Shown piece by piece: positions 1 through 8,659 of a DNA stretch of 64,000 bases (position 1 is the stretch's first letter; every line of letters begins with the position of its first letter). This stretch comes from Arthrobacter sp. Soil762 (GTDB taxonomy: Bacteria; Actinomycetota; Actinomycetes; Actinomycetales; Micrococcaceae). The position numbers were made by a program, and so were the translations under genes. The notes beneath the pieces are model-generated. The model ran no database searches. It saw nothing but the letters and a program-made list of their open reading frames with translations, and was not told the origin of the DNA. The stretch spans positions 63,716 through 127,715 of the forward strand of contig NZ_LMSG01000002.1 in the NCBI RefSeq assembly GCF_001428335.1, read 5' to 3'.

Positions 1-316
1 CTGATTTCTCCTTCCGGACGCGGAGGCCGAACGCGATGTTTTCCCACACACTCATGCTGGGGAACAGCGCATAGTTCTGGAACACCATGCCCACCTGGCG
101 CTTGTCGCTGGGCAGTTTCGTGACGTTTTTCCCGTCCACCTGCACGGTTCCCCTGGAGGGCTCAATGAACCCTGCCAGGGTGCGCAGCGCCGTCGTTTTG
201 CCGCAGCCGGATGGACCGAGCAGTGTGAAGAATTCCCCGGGCCTGACATGGAGGTCAAGGTTGGGGATGGCAGTGAAATCGCCGAACGTGACTTCGATGT
301 TGTCCAAGCGGATCAT
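1..316 (-). CDS. ABC transporter ATP-binding protein (partial, 3' end outside window)
   Basis: N-terminal 105 residues of an ABC-transporter ATPase, starting at an ATG (MIRLDNIEVTF). The Walker A motif GPSGCGKT is at residues 34-41 and the Q-loop VFQNYALFPS around residues 78-87. The signature motif and Walker B lie beyond the left edge. The next gene upstream on the same strand encodes a solute-binding lipoprotein, with a 38-nt gap, so this is the energy-coupling subunit of that importer. The sequence style resembles the iron(III)/thiamine/2-aminoethylphosphonate/polyamine group; the substrate cannot be decided from this fragment. A permease gene is expected to the left, outside the window. 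Confidence 0.9.
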   Translation of the reverse strand, partial: MIRLDNIEVTFGDFTAIPNLDLHVRPGEFFTLLGPSGCGKTTALRTLAGFIEPSRGTVQVDGKNVTKLPSDKRQVGMVFQNYALFPSMSVWENIAFGLRVRKEKS

Positions 317-354
317 GGTAAGACCTGTCTACGTGGGACTGAGGGTGGGGATGA

Positions 355-1431
355 CTACTGGATGTATTCCAGCTCGATTTTCTCCACCCACGAACCCATG
401 TTTTCCTGGACGAATTCCCAGTCAATGTCCTGCTGCTTGAGGTCGGAGAAGAAGTCCACCACGTCGGGGTTCGCCTGCGCTGCGGCACTCTTGTTCACCG
501 GCATCGAATTGAACTGCTTGGCCCAGGCACCCTGCACGTCCGCGCTGCCGAACCAGTCGATGAACTTCTGTGCTTCTTCCTTCTGGTCTGTCCCCTTGAC
601 GAGGGCCACCTGCTCTACAGCGAGGGGGACGCCGACCGACGGCTTGACGGTCTCCACGTTGACCTTGAAGGTCTTCTCACGTTCGGCGACGATGGACGAC
701 GGCATCTGGCCCATGTCCGTTTCGTCGCTGGCGATGCGGGCAAACAGGTCCGTCTTGGGCACAGCCGGGCTGCCGTGCTGGAAGTACTGCTCCGCCTGCT
801 TCCAGCCTTCATCGGAGATACCGAGGTCGCCGGAGTCGTCCTTGTAGCGGGTGAGGATACCGGCGAAAACCAGCTGCGCCGTGGCTGTACCCATGCCCGT
901 GACCCGTTCGTAGCGGTCCTTGAATTCGTCTTTGGTCCAGAGGTCCGTCCAGTCTTTGGGAGCGGCATCGGCGGCCACCTTGTCCGAGTTGTAGCCCAGG
1001 AGGATCGCCTGCTTTACCAGCGGCCAATAGGCTTCGCCGTCACCGAGTGCCTGGTCAACTTCGCCCGCCCAGGCCGGTTTGTAGGCCTCAAGGGCGTCCG
1101 CGGCCTTGATCTGTGCGAAGTACATGTTGTTCAGTCCAAACGCCACATCAGCAATCGGGTTGTTCTTTTCGGCGATCAGTTTGTTGGTGGCGTCTGCTCC
1201 GCCGGCGCCTACAACTTCGACCTTGTAGCCCGCTTTCGCGGCCTCAGCGGTCAGCCACTCACCCCGGCCTTCGCCATTGGAATTGGTGTAGATCACGAGG
1301 GTTTCGCCGGAACCTCCCGCCGGTGCGGACGAGGAATCACCGGAGGCTGCAGGGGTGGGTGTTCCTCCGCCGCAACCGGCAAGCAGGGTGATGGCGAGGA
1401 CGGCGGCGGCCAGGGTTTGGACTTTACGCAC
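355..1431 (-). CDS. ABC transporter substrate-binding lipoprotein (iron(III)/thiamine/AEP-type)
   Basis: A 358-residue extracellular solute-binding protein. A lipoprotein signal peptide ends in LLAGC (lipidated Cys20) and is followed by a Ser/Ala/Gly-rich linker. The mature part begins ETLVIYTNSNGEG, as in the periplasmic-binding family that includes iron(III), thiamine and 2-aminoethylphosphonate binders. Such a lipoprotein would sit on the outer face of the membrane and deliver its ligand to the permease/ATPase pair. The start codon is GTG with no strong ribosome-binding site, so the start could shift slightly. It is the first gene of the unit that continues into the ATPase gene at the left edge. 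The ligand is not decidable; iron is one reasonable possibility. Confidence 0.85.
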   Translation of the reverse strand: MRKVQTLAAAVLAITLLAGCGGGTPTPAASGDSSSAPAGGSGETLVIYTNSNGEGRGEWLTAEAAKAGYKVEVVGAGGADATNKLIAEKNNPIADVAFGLNNMYFAQIKAADALEAYKPAWAGEVDQALGDGEAYWPLVKQAILLGYNSDKVAADAAPKDWTDLWTKDEFKDRYERVTGMGTATAQLVFAGILTRYKDDSGDLGISDEGWKQAEQYFQHGSPAVPKTDLFARIASDETDMGQMPSSIVAEREKTFKVNVETVKPSVGVPLAVEQVALVKGTDQKEEAQKFIDWFGSADVQGAWAKQFNSMPVNKSAAAQANPDVVDFFSDLKQQDIDWEFVQENMGSWVEKIELEYIQ

Positions 1432-1655
1432 GATCAGGACTCATTTCTTCACTGGAACGAACCGGAGCATATTCCGGCAACTCTATAACCGGGCCGGTCA
1501 GATGAGGGCTATAAATGCTATCGATTTGATAAACAGCCCGGCTGACTAGTCTTGTCCGGTCAAGGGAACATCCAGCGCACGGTTCATTAACTGGCCGTGA
1601 ACGTTGAGGGACCTGCTCCTGATGTGTCAGTGACGGAAGACCGACACGTCCTGCC

Positions 1656-2090
1656 TCAGTCCTGAATGAGGGTTTCCGTCAGGTGATGCGTGGGAATCCG
1701 GTCCCGCTCATAGGTGATTTCGGTGTAGCCGTGGGGCTCGGGCTTGCCGGCCGGGCTGAGGTTCACAAAGACGATCTCTTCGATGGTGAGGATGCTTTGG
1801 CGCGTGATCATGTTGCGGACTTCGGCGCGCATGGTCAATGACGTCCGTCCGAAGCGCGTCGCCGTCAGGCCCATTTCCACAAGGTCTCCCTGCACCGCGG
1901 AGCTCACGAAGTTGATCTCCGAGATGTACTTCGTGACCGCACGGCCGTTGCCAAGCTGGAGGATGGCGTAGATTGCGGCTTCCTCATCGATCCATTTCAG
2001 CAGGCTGCCGCCGAAAAGGGTCCCGTTGGCGTTCAGGTCCTCCGGCCGGATCCATTTGCGGGTGCGGAAGGTGATGTCAGTGGATTCCAT
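1656..2090 (-). CDS. Acyl-CoA thioesterase, hotdog fold (YciA-like)
   Basis: A 144-residue single hotdog domain. The segment NANGTLFGGSLLKWIDE (about residues 20-36) is the Asn/Asp-x-x-Gly-x-x-x-Gly-Gly helix signature of acyl-CoA hydrolases. The family hydrolyses acyl-CoA to free acid and CoA in the cytoplasm; chain-length preference cannot be read here. The gene stands alone. The ATG has no Shine-Dalgarno sequence but is preceded at 6 nt by TAACCT, so the message is probably leaderless. The length is normal for a single-domain member. Confidence 0.87.
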   Translation of the reverse strand: MESTDITFRTRKWIRPEDLNANGTLFGGSLLKWIDEEAAIYAILQLGNGRAVTKYISEINFVSSAVQGDLVEMGLTATRFGRTSLTMRAEVRNMITRQSILTIEEIVFVNLSPAGKPEPHGYTEITYERDRIPTHHLTETLIQD

Positions 2091-2096
2091 ATGGCG

Positions 2097-2102
2097 AGGT
2101 TA
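2097..2102 (-). promoter_or_regulatory. -10 box TAACCT of thioesterase gene (leaderless candidate)
   Basis: On the minus strand TAACCT is followed by 6 nt and then the ATG at 2090, which places the expected transcription start at or next to the start codon. Confidence 0.5.
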
Positions 2103-2166
2103 GCGTGCCGCGGCGCAGGTTACGTGGTGGCAGTTGTTGTGTAACGGGCCGGCGCCCGGATTTGGC

Positions 2167-2670
2167 TCAGGCCATGGCCGTGTGGGCGGCGCTGTGCGAG
2201 TCAATCGACTTGGCGTAGCAGTACGAGTGCTCCACTCCCACGTAAGCGCCAAAGTTGGGGACGGAATCGAAGCCGGAGTTCTCGTAGAAGTTCCGGCCGT
2301 CCGGCTGGGCCGACCCTGCTTCGGCCTTGATGCGTGTGATGCCCTGCTTGTGCGCCTCCGCTTCGAGGGCCGCCAGGATGGAGCTGGCCACGCCAGAGCC
2401 GCGCGTATACGGGAGCACGTAGAGCCGCTTGATTTCGGCCGTGGCGCTGTCCAGGAGCCTGAGTCCGCCGCAGCCCACGGGCTGTCCCGAGCCTTTGTCG
2501 TACGCCACCAGGAACACAGCACAGTCAGCGCCCGACGGCGGGGTCCCCGGTTCGTGGTCAGGGGTACCGAAGCGGGCGTCCAGTTCCGCCTGCTGGGCCC
2601 TGCGCAGGTCGGCACCCACAGGGTTGGCCCAGGTGACCTGCCTGATGTTGAGCCGTGGGTTGGTCTGCAT
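2167..2670 (-). CDS. GNAT family N-acetyltransferase
   Basis: A 167-residue protein with the GNAT acetyl-CoA-binding motif A (LPYTRGSGVASSILAALE; the R-G-S-G-V-A loop binds pyrophosphate) near the middle and a C-terminal motif with GRNFYENSGFDSV. GNAT proteins transfer acetyl from acetyl-CoA to an amine; the acceptor is unknown. The ATG is preceded by GAGG about 7 nt upstream. It lies between the thioesterase and glutamate dehydrogenase genes on the same strand, with no evident functional link. Confidence 0.87.
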   Translation of the reverse strand: MQTNPRLNIRQVTWANPVGADLRRAQQAELDARFGTPDHEPGTPPSGADCAVFLVAYDKGSGQPVGCGGLRLLDSATAEIKRLYVLPYTRGSGVASSILAALEAEAHKQGITRIKAEAGSAQPDGRNFYENSGFDSVPNFGAYVGVEHSYCYAKSIDSHSAAHTAMA

Positions 2671-2767
2671 CGCTGCCTCGTTTCGCCGGAAGGGTGATGC
2701 AGATCAAGCCTACGAAGCCCCGGTTACCGTGGTGTTTCCTTGGCGTAAGCGTCCGGAGAACTACGGG

Positions 2768-5700
2768 CTACCGGCGGACCAGGGTCCGCAGCAGCTTCAG
2801 GGCGACGGAGATCGAAGCGATGTCCACGTTCCCTGGTTTGGTCACTTCGGCAAACGTGTCCTTGATCCGGGCCAGCTGCTCCTGGTACCCGCGTTCCCAG
2901 GCCACGATCCGCTCCACGGCATCAACTCCTGCGGCTTGCTGCGGAGTGGACGTCATGACGGACGTGGTCATGTCGGCGACGGCCGCATAGACATCGTCGC
3001 GCAGCGCCGCCCGGGCCAGGGCTTCCCAGCGTGTCGCCCGGGGCAGGTCCGTGATTCGCAGCAGCAGCCTGATCGCGCTGATGCGCTCCAGGATCGCGCA
3101 GTACACGTCAATGACTGCGGTGACGGGTTCGGAGACCTGTTCGGAGATTATGGATGCGTCCAGGATCATGAAGCTTTCCAGCAGGTCCGAGGCCCGTTTG
3201 CTGAGCTTCGGCGGCAGCCCGGCGCTGTCCCAGTGCGTCAGCCGCTCCTGCACAAGGTCCAAATCGGCACCCCTCAGGTAGCCCGAGATGCTGCCCTGCA
3301 GGGCGTCCAACGCGGGTGTGATCCGCGCCAGCGCTCCAGCGATCGGTTGGTCCCGGTGGTCGTGGGTCACGTACCAGCGGGTGCCCCGGTCCAGAAGCCG
3401 GCGCATGTGCAGGACCACGCCGGCGCTTTCCTTGATGGCGAAACCCGGCGGAAGGCCCGCGATGGTCGCCACCATTGAATCCAGCTTGTAGGCCTCACGC
3501 AGGACCACGAAGGCCCTGGCCACTGCGGCAGCGCTGGCCGTGGTTTCCTCGATGGCTCGGAATGCGAAGGTGATTCCGCCGATGTTGATCATGTCGTTGG
3601 CCACCATGGTGCCCACGATCTCGCGGCGCAGAGGATGCCTGTCCAGCTCGTCGCCGAAGCGTTCCACGATCTGGCGCGGGAAGTAGCTGCGCAGCGTCTG
3701 CCTGAACCAGGGGTCATCGGCCAGGTCGCTGGCGTTCAGTTCCCGGGCCAGCTCGATCTTGGCGTACGCGGCCAGCACGGAGAGTTCCGGAGAGGTCAGC
3801 CCTTCCCCGCGCTGCAGGCGGGCATGCAGCGCCTCCGTGCTTGGCAGCCCCTCAAGGTTCCGGTCCAGGTCCGTGGTGGATTCCAACCAGTCCATGGTCC
3901 GTTCGAAGCCGGGACTCCAGTTCAGCACCAGCTGCCGCTCGGCCACGAGGAGCGCGTTTTGCTCGGTGTTGTCCTTCAGGACGAGCCGGGCCACCTCATC
4001 GGTGAGTGAATGCAGGAACCCGGCCCGCTCCTCCCGGCGCATCAGTCCTGCCGCGATCATCGCATCGACGAAGATCTTGATGTTGACCTCGTGGTCCGAG
4101 CAGTCCACCCCGGCGGAGTTGTCGATTGCATCGGTGTTCAGGATGACGCCGCCCAGCGCGGCCTCGATCCTTCCCCGCTGGGTGATGCCGAGGTTCCCGC
4201 CTTCGGCAATAACCCGGACCCGCAGCTCGTTTCCGTTGATGCGGATGGCGTCGTTGGCCTTGTCGCCCACCTCCGCATGCGTCTCGGTTGAGGCCTTGAT
4301 GTAGGTGCCGATGCCGCCGTTGTAGATCAGGTCCACCGGCGCGCGGAGGATGGCCTGTAGGAGTTCCTGCGGCGACATGCTGCTCCGGCCCTTTTCGAGG
4401 CCCAGCGCGATCCGGACCGTATCGCTGATCGGGACGGCCTTCGCCTGCCGGGAGTAGACGCCGCCGCCCGCACTGATGGCCCGGGCGTCATAGTCGTCCC
4501 ACGAGGAACGGGGCAGCTCGAACAGCCGCCGGCGTTCGGCGAAGGAGGCGTCCGGATCGGGGTTGGGGTCAAGGAAGATGTGCCGGTGGTCAAAGGCTGC
4601 GAGCAGCAGGATGTGATGGGAGAGCAGCATCCCGTTGCCGAACACGTCGCCACTCATGTCGCCGATGCCCGCCACCGTGAATTCCTCGCGCTGCGTGTCC
4701 AGGCCCAGTTCGCTGAAATGCTGCTTCACAGACTCCCACGCACCGCGTGCCGTGATGCCCATTTCCTTGTGGTCGTAGCCCACGGACCCGCCGGAAGCGA
4801 AGGCGTCGTCGAGCCAGAAGCCGTACTTATGGGCCACCTCGTTGGCGGTGTCTGAAAATGCTGCCGTCCCCTTGTCGGCCGCCACCACCAGGTAGTAATC
4901 GTCGCCGTCGTGCCGGACAACATTCTTGGGGGCCACCACCGTGCTGCCGCTTCCGGAACCGAGCAGGTTGTCTGTGAGGTCAAGCATTCCCCGGATGAAG
5001 ATCCGGTAGCTCTCCTGTCCCTCCGTAAGCCACGCGGTCCGGTCGGCTGCAGGATCCGGAAGCTGCTTGGGGTAGAAACCGCCCTTGGCCCCGGTCGGCA
5101 CAATCACCGAGTTCTTGACGTTCTGTGCCTTGACCAGCCCCAGGATTTCGGTCCTGAAATCCTCGCTGCGGTCCGACCAGCGCAACCCGCCGCGGGCCAG
5201 CATCCCGAACCGCAGATGCACCCCTTCGACCCTCGGCGAATAGACCCAGATCTCGAACTTCGGCCGGGGAAACGGCGCATTGGGGATGGCCGCCGGGCTG
5301 AGCTTAAAGCTCAGGTAGGGCCTGTCCAGGAAATAGTTCGTTCTAAGTGTGGCCTCGATCAGGTTCATGAACGTGCGGAGCAGCCGGTCGGCGTCGAGGC
5401 TGGGGATTTCCTCGATCGCGGCCATCAGTTCCTTCCTGGCGGCGGTCGTGTCGCGGAGGCGCCTGGTCCAGTCAATGCCGGTAACGAATTTGGCGTGGAA
5501 CAGCGCAAGGAGTGCGTGCGTGGCCCGGGTGTTGGACAGCAGGGTGTCCGCCATGAAGCCATAGGAATTCAGGGTGCCCAGCTGCTGCAGGTACTTGGCG
5601 TAGCTGCGGAGGACCACGGCCTGGCGCCAGCTGACCCCCTCCCTGATCACCAGGGCATCGAAGCCGTCCGATTCGATGTCCCCGCGCATGGCCGCGCAGA

Positions 5701-7657
5701 ACGAATCCGCCAGCAGCATACTGGTTTCCAGGGGATCGATGCCGGGCGGGTACTTCAGCCCGAGGTCGTAGAGGAAGAGATCCTGGCCGCTGGCGCGCCG
5801 AACCTCAAAGGGGCGCTGGTCCAGCACCTCAAGCCCCAGGTTGTGGAGGAATGGCAGGAACCGGGTGAGACTCTGGGCGTTGGTCAGGTAGAGGCGCATC
5901 CGCGCGTCCTCTGCCGGCGGCCGCGTGGCTTCTGGCCGGACATACACGGTCAACAACGGGTCGTACAGTGCCCGCCCGCCCGTCCCGTCAAGGTCGAATT
6001 CCTCGAAGGCGGCGATGTCGCGGACCGCGTCCTCGGTGTCGTGGTCGGCACGGTAGCCGGGCGGAAACGCGCCCGACCAAAGTGCCGAGAGCCGCGCCGC
6101 CTCCTCTGCGGTGAACCGGTCACGGAGGGACTCGTCCAGGCCCTCCGTCCACGACCGGCTTGCCGCCACTACACGCCGCTCCAGCTCCAGGGGGTCGACG
6201 TCGGGTGCTGGCGTCCCGGGGCCCAGCAGGATCCGGAAGAACACCCGGGCCATGGGGGAGTCGCCCAGCCGGACCTCGAACTCGATGGACGGGGATTTGA
6301 AGGCGTGCCTGAGTTCCTGCTCGATCCTGAGCCGGACCGCAGTGTTGTAGCGGCGCCGGGGAAGGAAAACCAGGGCGGACATAAAGCGGCCGATGCTGTC
6401 CGGCCGCAGGAAAAGCCGCGTTTGGCGGCGCTGCTGCAGGCGCAGGATCTCCGTGGCCAGCTGGGCCAGATCGTGCTGTTCCATATGGAACAGCTCGTCG
6501 AGTGGAAACGACTCCAGCACCGCCAGCAGTTCCTTGCCCTGCTGCGAGGCAGTCGTGAAACCAAGGTGTTCCTGCACGGCCAGGACCTTGTCCCGGACCA
6601 CCGGAATGCGGCGTACGGACTGGCCTGTGGCGCCCGGGGCGAGCAGGCCCACAAAGCGCCGCTCTCCGGCCACGGCTCCGCCAACGTCGAAGATCCGAAG
6701 GCGGATCTCGTCCAGGTAGGCGGGCCGGGGGACCGAGGAACGAAGATCCGATGTGGCGAGCGTGAGTGCCCGCGGGCTGAGGAGGTTTGCCTCCCCTGGC
6801 CCCTCTGTGTGAGAAGCGCCGGAGGCCGGGCCGGTCCCGCCTTCCGGACGGTCCTCCCGGAGCAGCCCCAGCCCCGCGCCCGCCCGCACCCGCAAGGCAT
6901 CCCGACCGCCCGCCGTCGTGCGTTCATATTCGCTGTACCCGAGGAACACGAAGTTGCCGTTGTCCAGCCAGAGCAGCAGTTCCCGGAGCTGATCCGCGGC
7001 CGGGACGGTGCCGCTGGGAAATCCATCAACGGAGCCGACGGCGGCCGTCACCTGGGCATGGATGGCTGGGAGGTCTTCGGCGACTGCCTGCACATCGGCG
7101 AGCACCTCGCGGAGGTTCGCAATGACTTCCTCGGCGCCCGAATCCCCAGGCAGCCTGCCGATTTCCACGGCCACCCAGGTCTCTGTGGTCCGCTCCTGGT
7201 CCCCACCCAGCTCGTCCGGGCGGACGTCCGGGATTTCCGCGTGGCCCGCGTTCGCCGCTGTCAGCCCAGCCCGCGAAGGCCCATGCGCGACGTCCAGCAA
7301 CGCATGCGTTTCAGGGTCCCGCCGCACCCGGAACGTGGGGTGCACGAGCAACCGGATCGACGCACTCTCCCTGGTCAGCTCGGCTGTCACCGAGTGAACC
7401 AGATGGGGCATGTCATTGGCGACAGCCATCACGATGCTCGCATCGGTTTCATTCAGGACCCCGACGACGGACTGTCCGGGAGCGCGGATGCCCGCTAATT
7501 CCGCGTGGTACCGAGCCCGCCGGCCCAGAGTCTCCGGACTGTAGTCCAGGAGGTCCTCCGCCGCGACGTGCTCGTAGTAGTCCGTCAGGAAGGATTCGTT
7601 GGTCTCGAACTGACCGGCAGCCCGGTCCCGGGCGGCCGGCGCGGTTTCGCGTGACAT
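2768..7657 (-). CDS. gdh: NAD-specific glutamate dehydrogenase, large (180-kDa) type
   Basis: About 1629 residues, the size of the large bacterial NAD-GDH family (Bac_GDH), which has a long regulatory N-terminus and a dehydrogenase core. It oxidises L-glutamate to 2-oxoglutarate and ammonium with NAD+ and is usually catabolic. The active-site region VPTGAKGGF lies in the central third, followed by a nucleotide-binding region with GIGDMSGDVFGNG and NGGIGTYIK. I chose the ATG at 7657 (MSRETAPAARD) because GGAGG stands 9 nt upstream. An in-frame TTG at 7678 would place that ribosome-binding site inside the gene. It is monocistronic, with 110 nt to the next gene upstream. Confidence 0.93.
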   Translation of the reverse strand: MSRETAPAARDRAAGQFETNESFLTDYYEHVAAEDLLDYSPETLGRRARYHAELAGIRAPGQSVVGVLNETDASIVMAVANDMPHLVHSVTAELTRESASIRLLVHPTFRVRRDPETHALLDVAHGPSRAGLTAANAGHAEIPDVRPDELGGDQERTTETWVAVEIGRLPGDSGAEEVIANLREVLADVQAVAEDLPAIHAQVTAAVGSVDGFPSGTVPAADQLRELLLWLDNGNFVFLGYSEYERTTAGGRDALRVRAGAGLGLLREDRPEGGTGPASGASHTEGPGEANLLSPRALTLATSDLRSSVPRPAYLDEIRLRIFDVGGAVAGERRFVGLLAPGATGQSVRRIPVVRDKVLAVQEHLGFTTASQQGKELLAVLESFPLDELFHMEQHDLAQLATEILRLQQRRQTRLFLRPDSIGRFMSALVFLPRRRYNTAVRLRIEQELRHAFKSPSIEFEVRLGDSPMARVFFRILLGPGTPAPDVDPLELERRVVAASRSWTEGLDESLRDRFTAEEAARLSALWSGAFPPGYRADHDTEDAVRDIAAFEEFDLDGTGGRALYDPLLTVYVRPEATRPPAEDARMRLYLTNAQSLTRFLPFLHNLGLEVLDQRPFEVRRASGQDLFLYDLGLKYPPGIDPLETSMLLADSFCAAMRGDIESDGFDALVIREGVSWRQAVVLRSYAKYLQQLGTLNSYGFMADTLLSNTRATHALLALFHAKFVTGIDWTRRLRDTTAARKELMAAIEEIPSLDADRLLRTFMNLIEATLRTNYFLDRPYLSFKLSPAAIPNAPFPRPKFEIWVYSPRVEGVHLRFGMLARGGLRWSDRSEDFRTEILGLVKAQNVKNSVIVPTGAKGGFYPKQLPDPAADRTAWLTEGQESYRIFIRGMLDLTDNLLGSGSGSTVVAPKNVVRHDGDDYYLVVAADKGTAAFSDTANEVAHKYGFWLDDAFASGGSVGYDHKEMGITARGAWESVKQHFSELGLDTQREEFTVAGIGDMSGDVFGNGMLLSHHILLLAAFDHRHIFLDPNPDPDASFAERRRLFELPRSSWDDYDARAISAGGGVYSRQAKAVPISDTVRIALGLEKGRSSMSPQELLQAILRAPVDLIYNGGIGTYIKASTETHAEVGDKANDAIRINGNELRVRVIAEGGNLGITQRGRIEAALGGVILNTDAIDNSAGVDCSDHEVNIKIFVDAMIAAGLMRREERAGFLHSLTDEVARLVLKDNTEQNALLVAERQLVLNWSPGFERTMDWLESTTDLDRNLEGLPSTEALHARLQRGEGLTSPELSVLAAYAKIELARELNASDLADDPWFRQTLRSYFPRQIVERFGDELDRHPLRREIVGTMVANDMINIGGITFAFRAIEETTASAAAVARAFVVLREAYKLDSMVATIAGLPPGFAIKESAGVVLHMRRLLDRGTRWYVTHDHRDQPIAGALARITPALDALQGSISGYLRGADLDLVQERLTHWDSAGLPPKLSKRASDLLESFMILDASIISEQVSEPVTAVIDVYCAILERISAIRLLLRITDLPRATRWEALARAALRDDVYAAVADMTTSVMTSTPQQAAGVDAVERIVAWERGYQEQLARIKDTFAEVTKPGNVDIASISVALKLLRTLVRR

Positions 7658-7772
7658 TCCACTGCGCCTCCACGGCAAGGGCTGGCACCACGCTTCGTGG
7701 TCCTCTGGGGAAGCCTCATGCCTGACTTCATCATGGACGCCCCGCCATACGGCGTCCAGTGTTTCCCAGCGG

Positions 7773-8444
7773 CTACGCGGCTCCGCCCATGGGGTCCTCG
7801 GCGGTCGGATCCGCGAGAGCGAGGCCGCCCACCGGGCTCCCGTCCCAGTGGATCAGCTTCCAACCGGCGCCGGGGCCCCCTTCCAGGGCCACGATGCCCG
7901 TGTTGGACAGGACGTGGCGGGCTGCGAACTCATGGTCGGCGCCGGCGGCGCGGAGCCCGGTCCAGGTGCGGATGGCCGCGCCGTGACTCACCACGGCCGC
8001 GACGGCGGAGCCACCATTGTTGGCCGCGCGCTCGGCAATCCGGTTGATGGCGGCGTCGTACCGTTTGAAAAACTCGTGGCCGTCCGGGCCCGCCGGCATC
8101 CGGCGGTCCAGGTCACCGGCTGCCCATGCGAACACTGTCCCCATGTAGCGCATGTGCGACTCGTGGTCGGTCAGTTTCTCCAGCGCCCCTGCTTCGATCT
8201 CGTGCAGCCCATCCAGGACTTCAACCTCAAGTCCTTGGAACCGGGACAATGGCGCGGCCGTGATCTGGGTCCGCAGTAGCGTTGATGCGTACAGGGCGCC
8301 TATCCGCTCATTGGCCAGAGACCGTGCCATGGCCTCGGCCTGGCGTTCTCCCAGCTCGGTCAGCCCCGGCCCCGGGTGGGCGGTGTCCAGCTGGCCGAGT
8401 ACGTTGCCGGGGGTCTGTCCGTGGCGGATGAGGAGCAGCTTCAT
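7773..8444 (-). CDS. Histidine phosphatase family protein (phosphoglycerate mutase-like)
   Basis: A 223-residue protein beginning MKLLLIRHGQTPGN. The RHG triad carries the catalytic, phosphorylated histidine (residue 8), and a second histidine is in VVSHGAAIRTW near residue 155. This superfamily includes cofactor-dependent phosphoglycerate mutases and broad phosphatases. Short members of this kind are usually phosphatases of unknown substrate. The ATG at 8444 is chosen because RHG must lie at the N-terminus; an open frame upstream has no family similarity. The gene follows purB on the same strand but is separated from it by a terminator. Confidence 0.88.
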   Translation of the reverse strand: MKLLLIRHGQTPGNVLGQLDTAHPGPGLTELGERQAEAMARSLANERIGALYASTLLRTQITAAPLSRFQGLEVEVLDGLHEIEAGALEKLTDHESHMRYMGTVFAWAAGDLDRRMPAGPDGHEFFKRYDAAINRIAERAANNGGSAVAAVVSHGAAIRTWTGLRAAGADHEFAARHVLSNTGIVALEGGPGAGWKLIHWDGSPVGGLALADPTAEDPMGGAA

Positions 8445-8591
8445 GACTCCAGTTTCGCATCCGGCGGCGAAATCCGGCGTTTGCCTACCGGGGTCGCGGC
8501 GCGCGTTCCTGCCCAGTTGCTGGTACCCGCTTGTGGCAAGCCACCGCGTTTCGCCCGGAGACGCCCGATCCTGATCGAGCAACTGGGCGGG

Positions 8592-8627
8592 AACAAACAA
8601 GCGCCGGGCCCCTCAGGAGCCCGGCGC
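8592..8627 (-). terminator. Rho-independent terminator of purB
   Basis: A 9-bp GC stem (8601-8609 with 8619-8627) and a 9-nt loop are followed on the minus strand by TTGTTTGTT. ACGACGGCGG, a word shared with several other stem-loops of this window, lies just 5' of the stem and is not paired here. Confidence 0.8.
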
Positions 8628-8659
8628 CGCCGTCGTAGTTCTTGTGCCCGCGGGCGTGA

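Noticed and set aside
4910..7498. 862-codon plus-strand open frame opposite glutamate dehydrogenase
   Set aside because: It is a codon-bias shadow in a high-GC gene: Gly/Arg/His/Pro-rich, no family segments and no ribosome-binding site.
7658..7678. Upstream TTG start for glutamate dehydrogenase
   Set aside because: GGAGG lies inside this extension at the right distance for the ATG at 7657.
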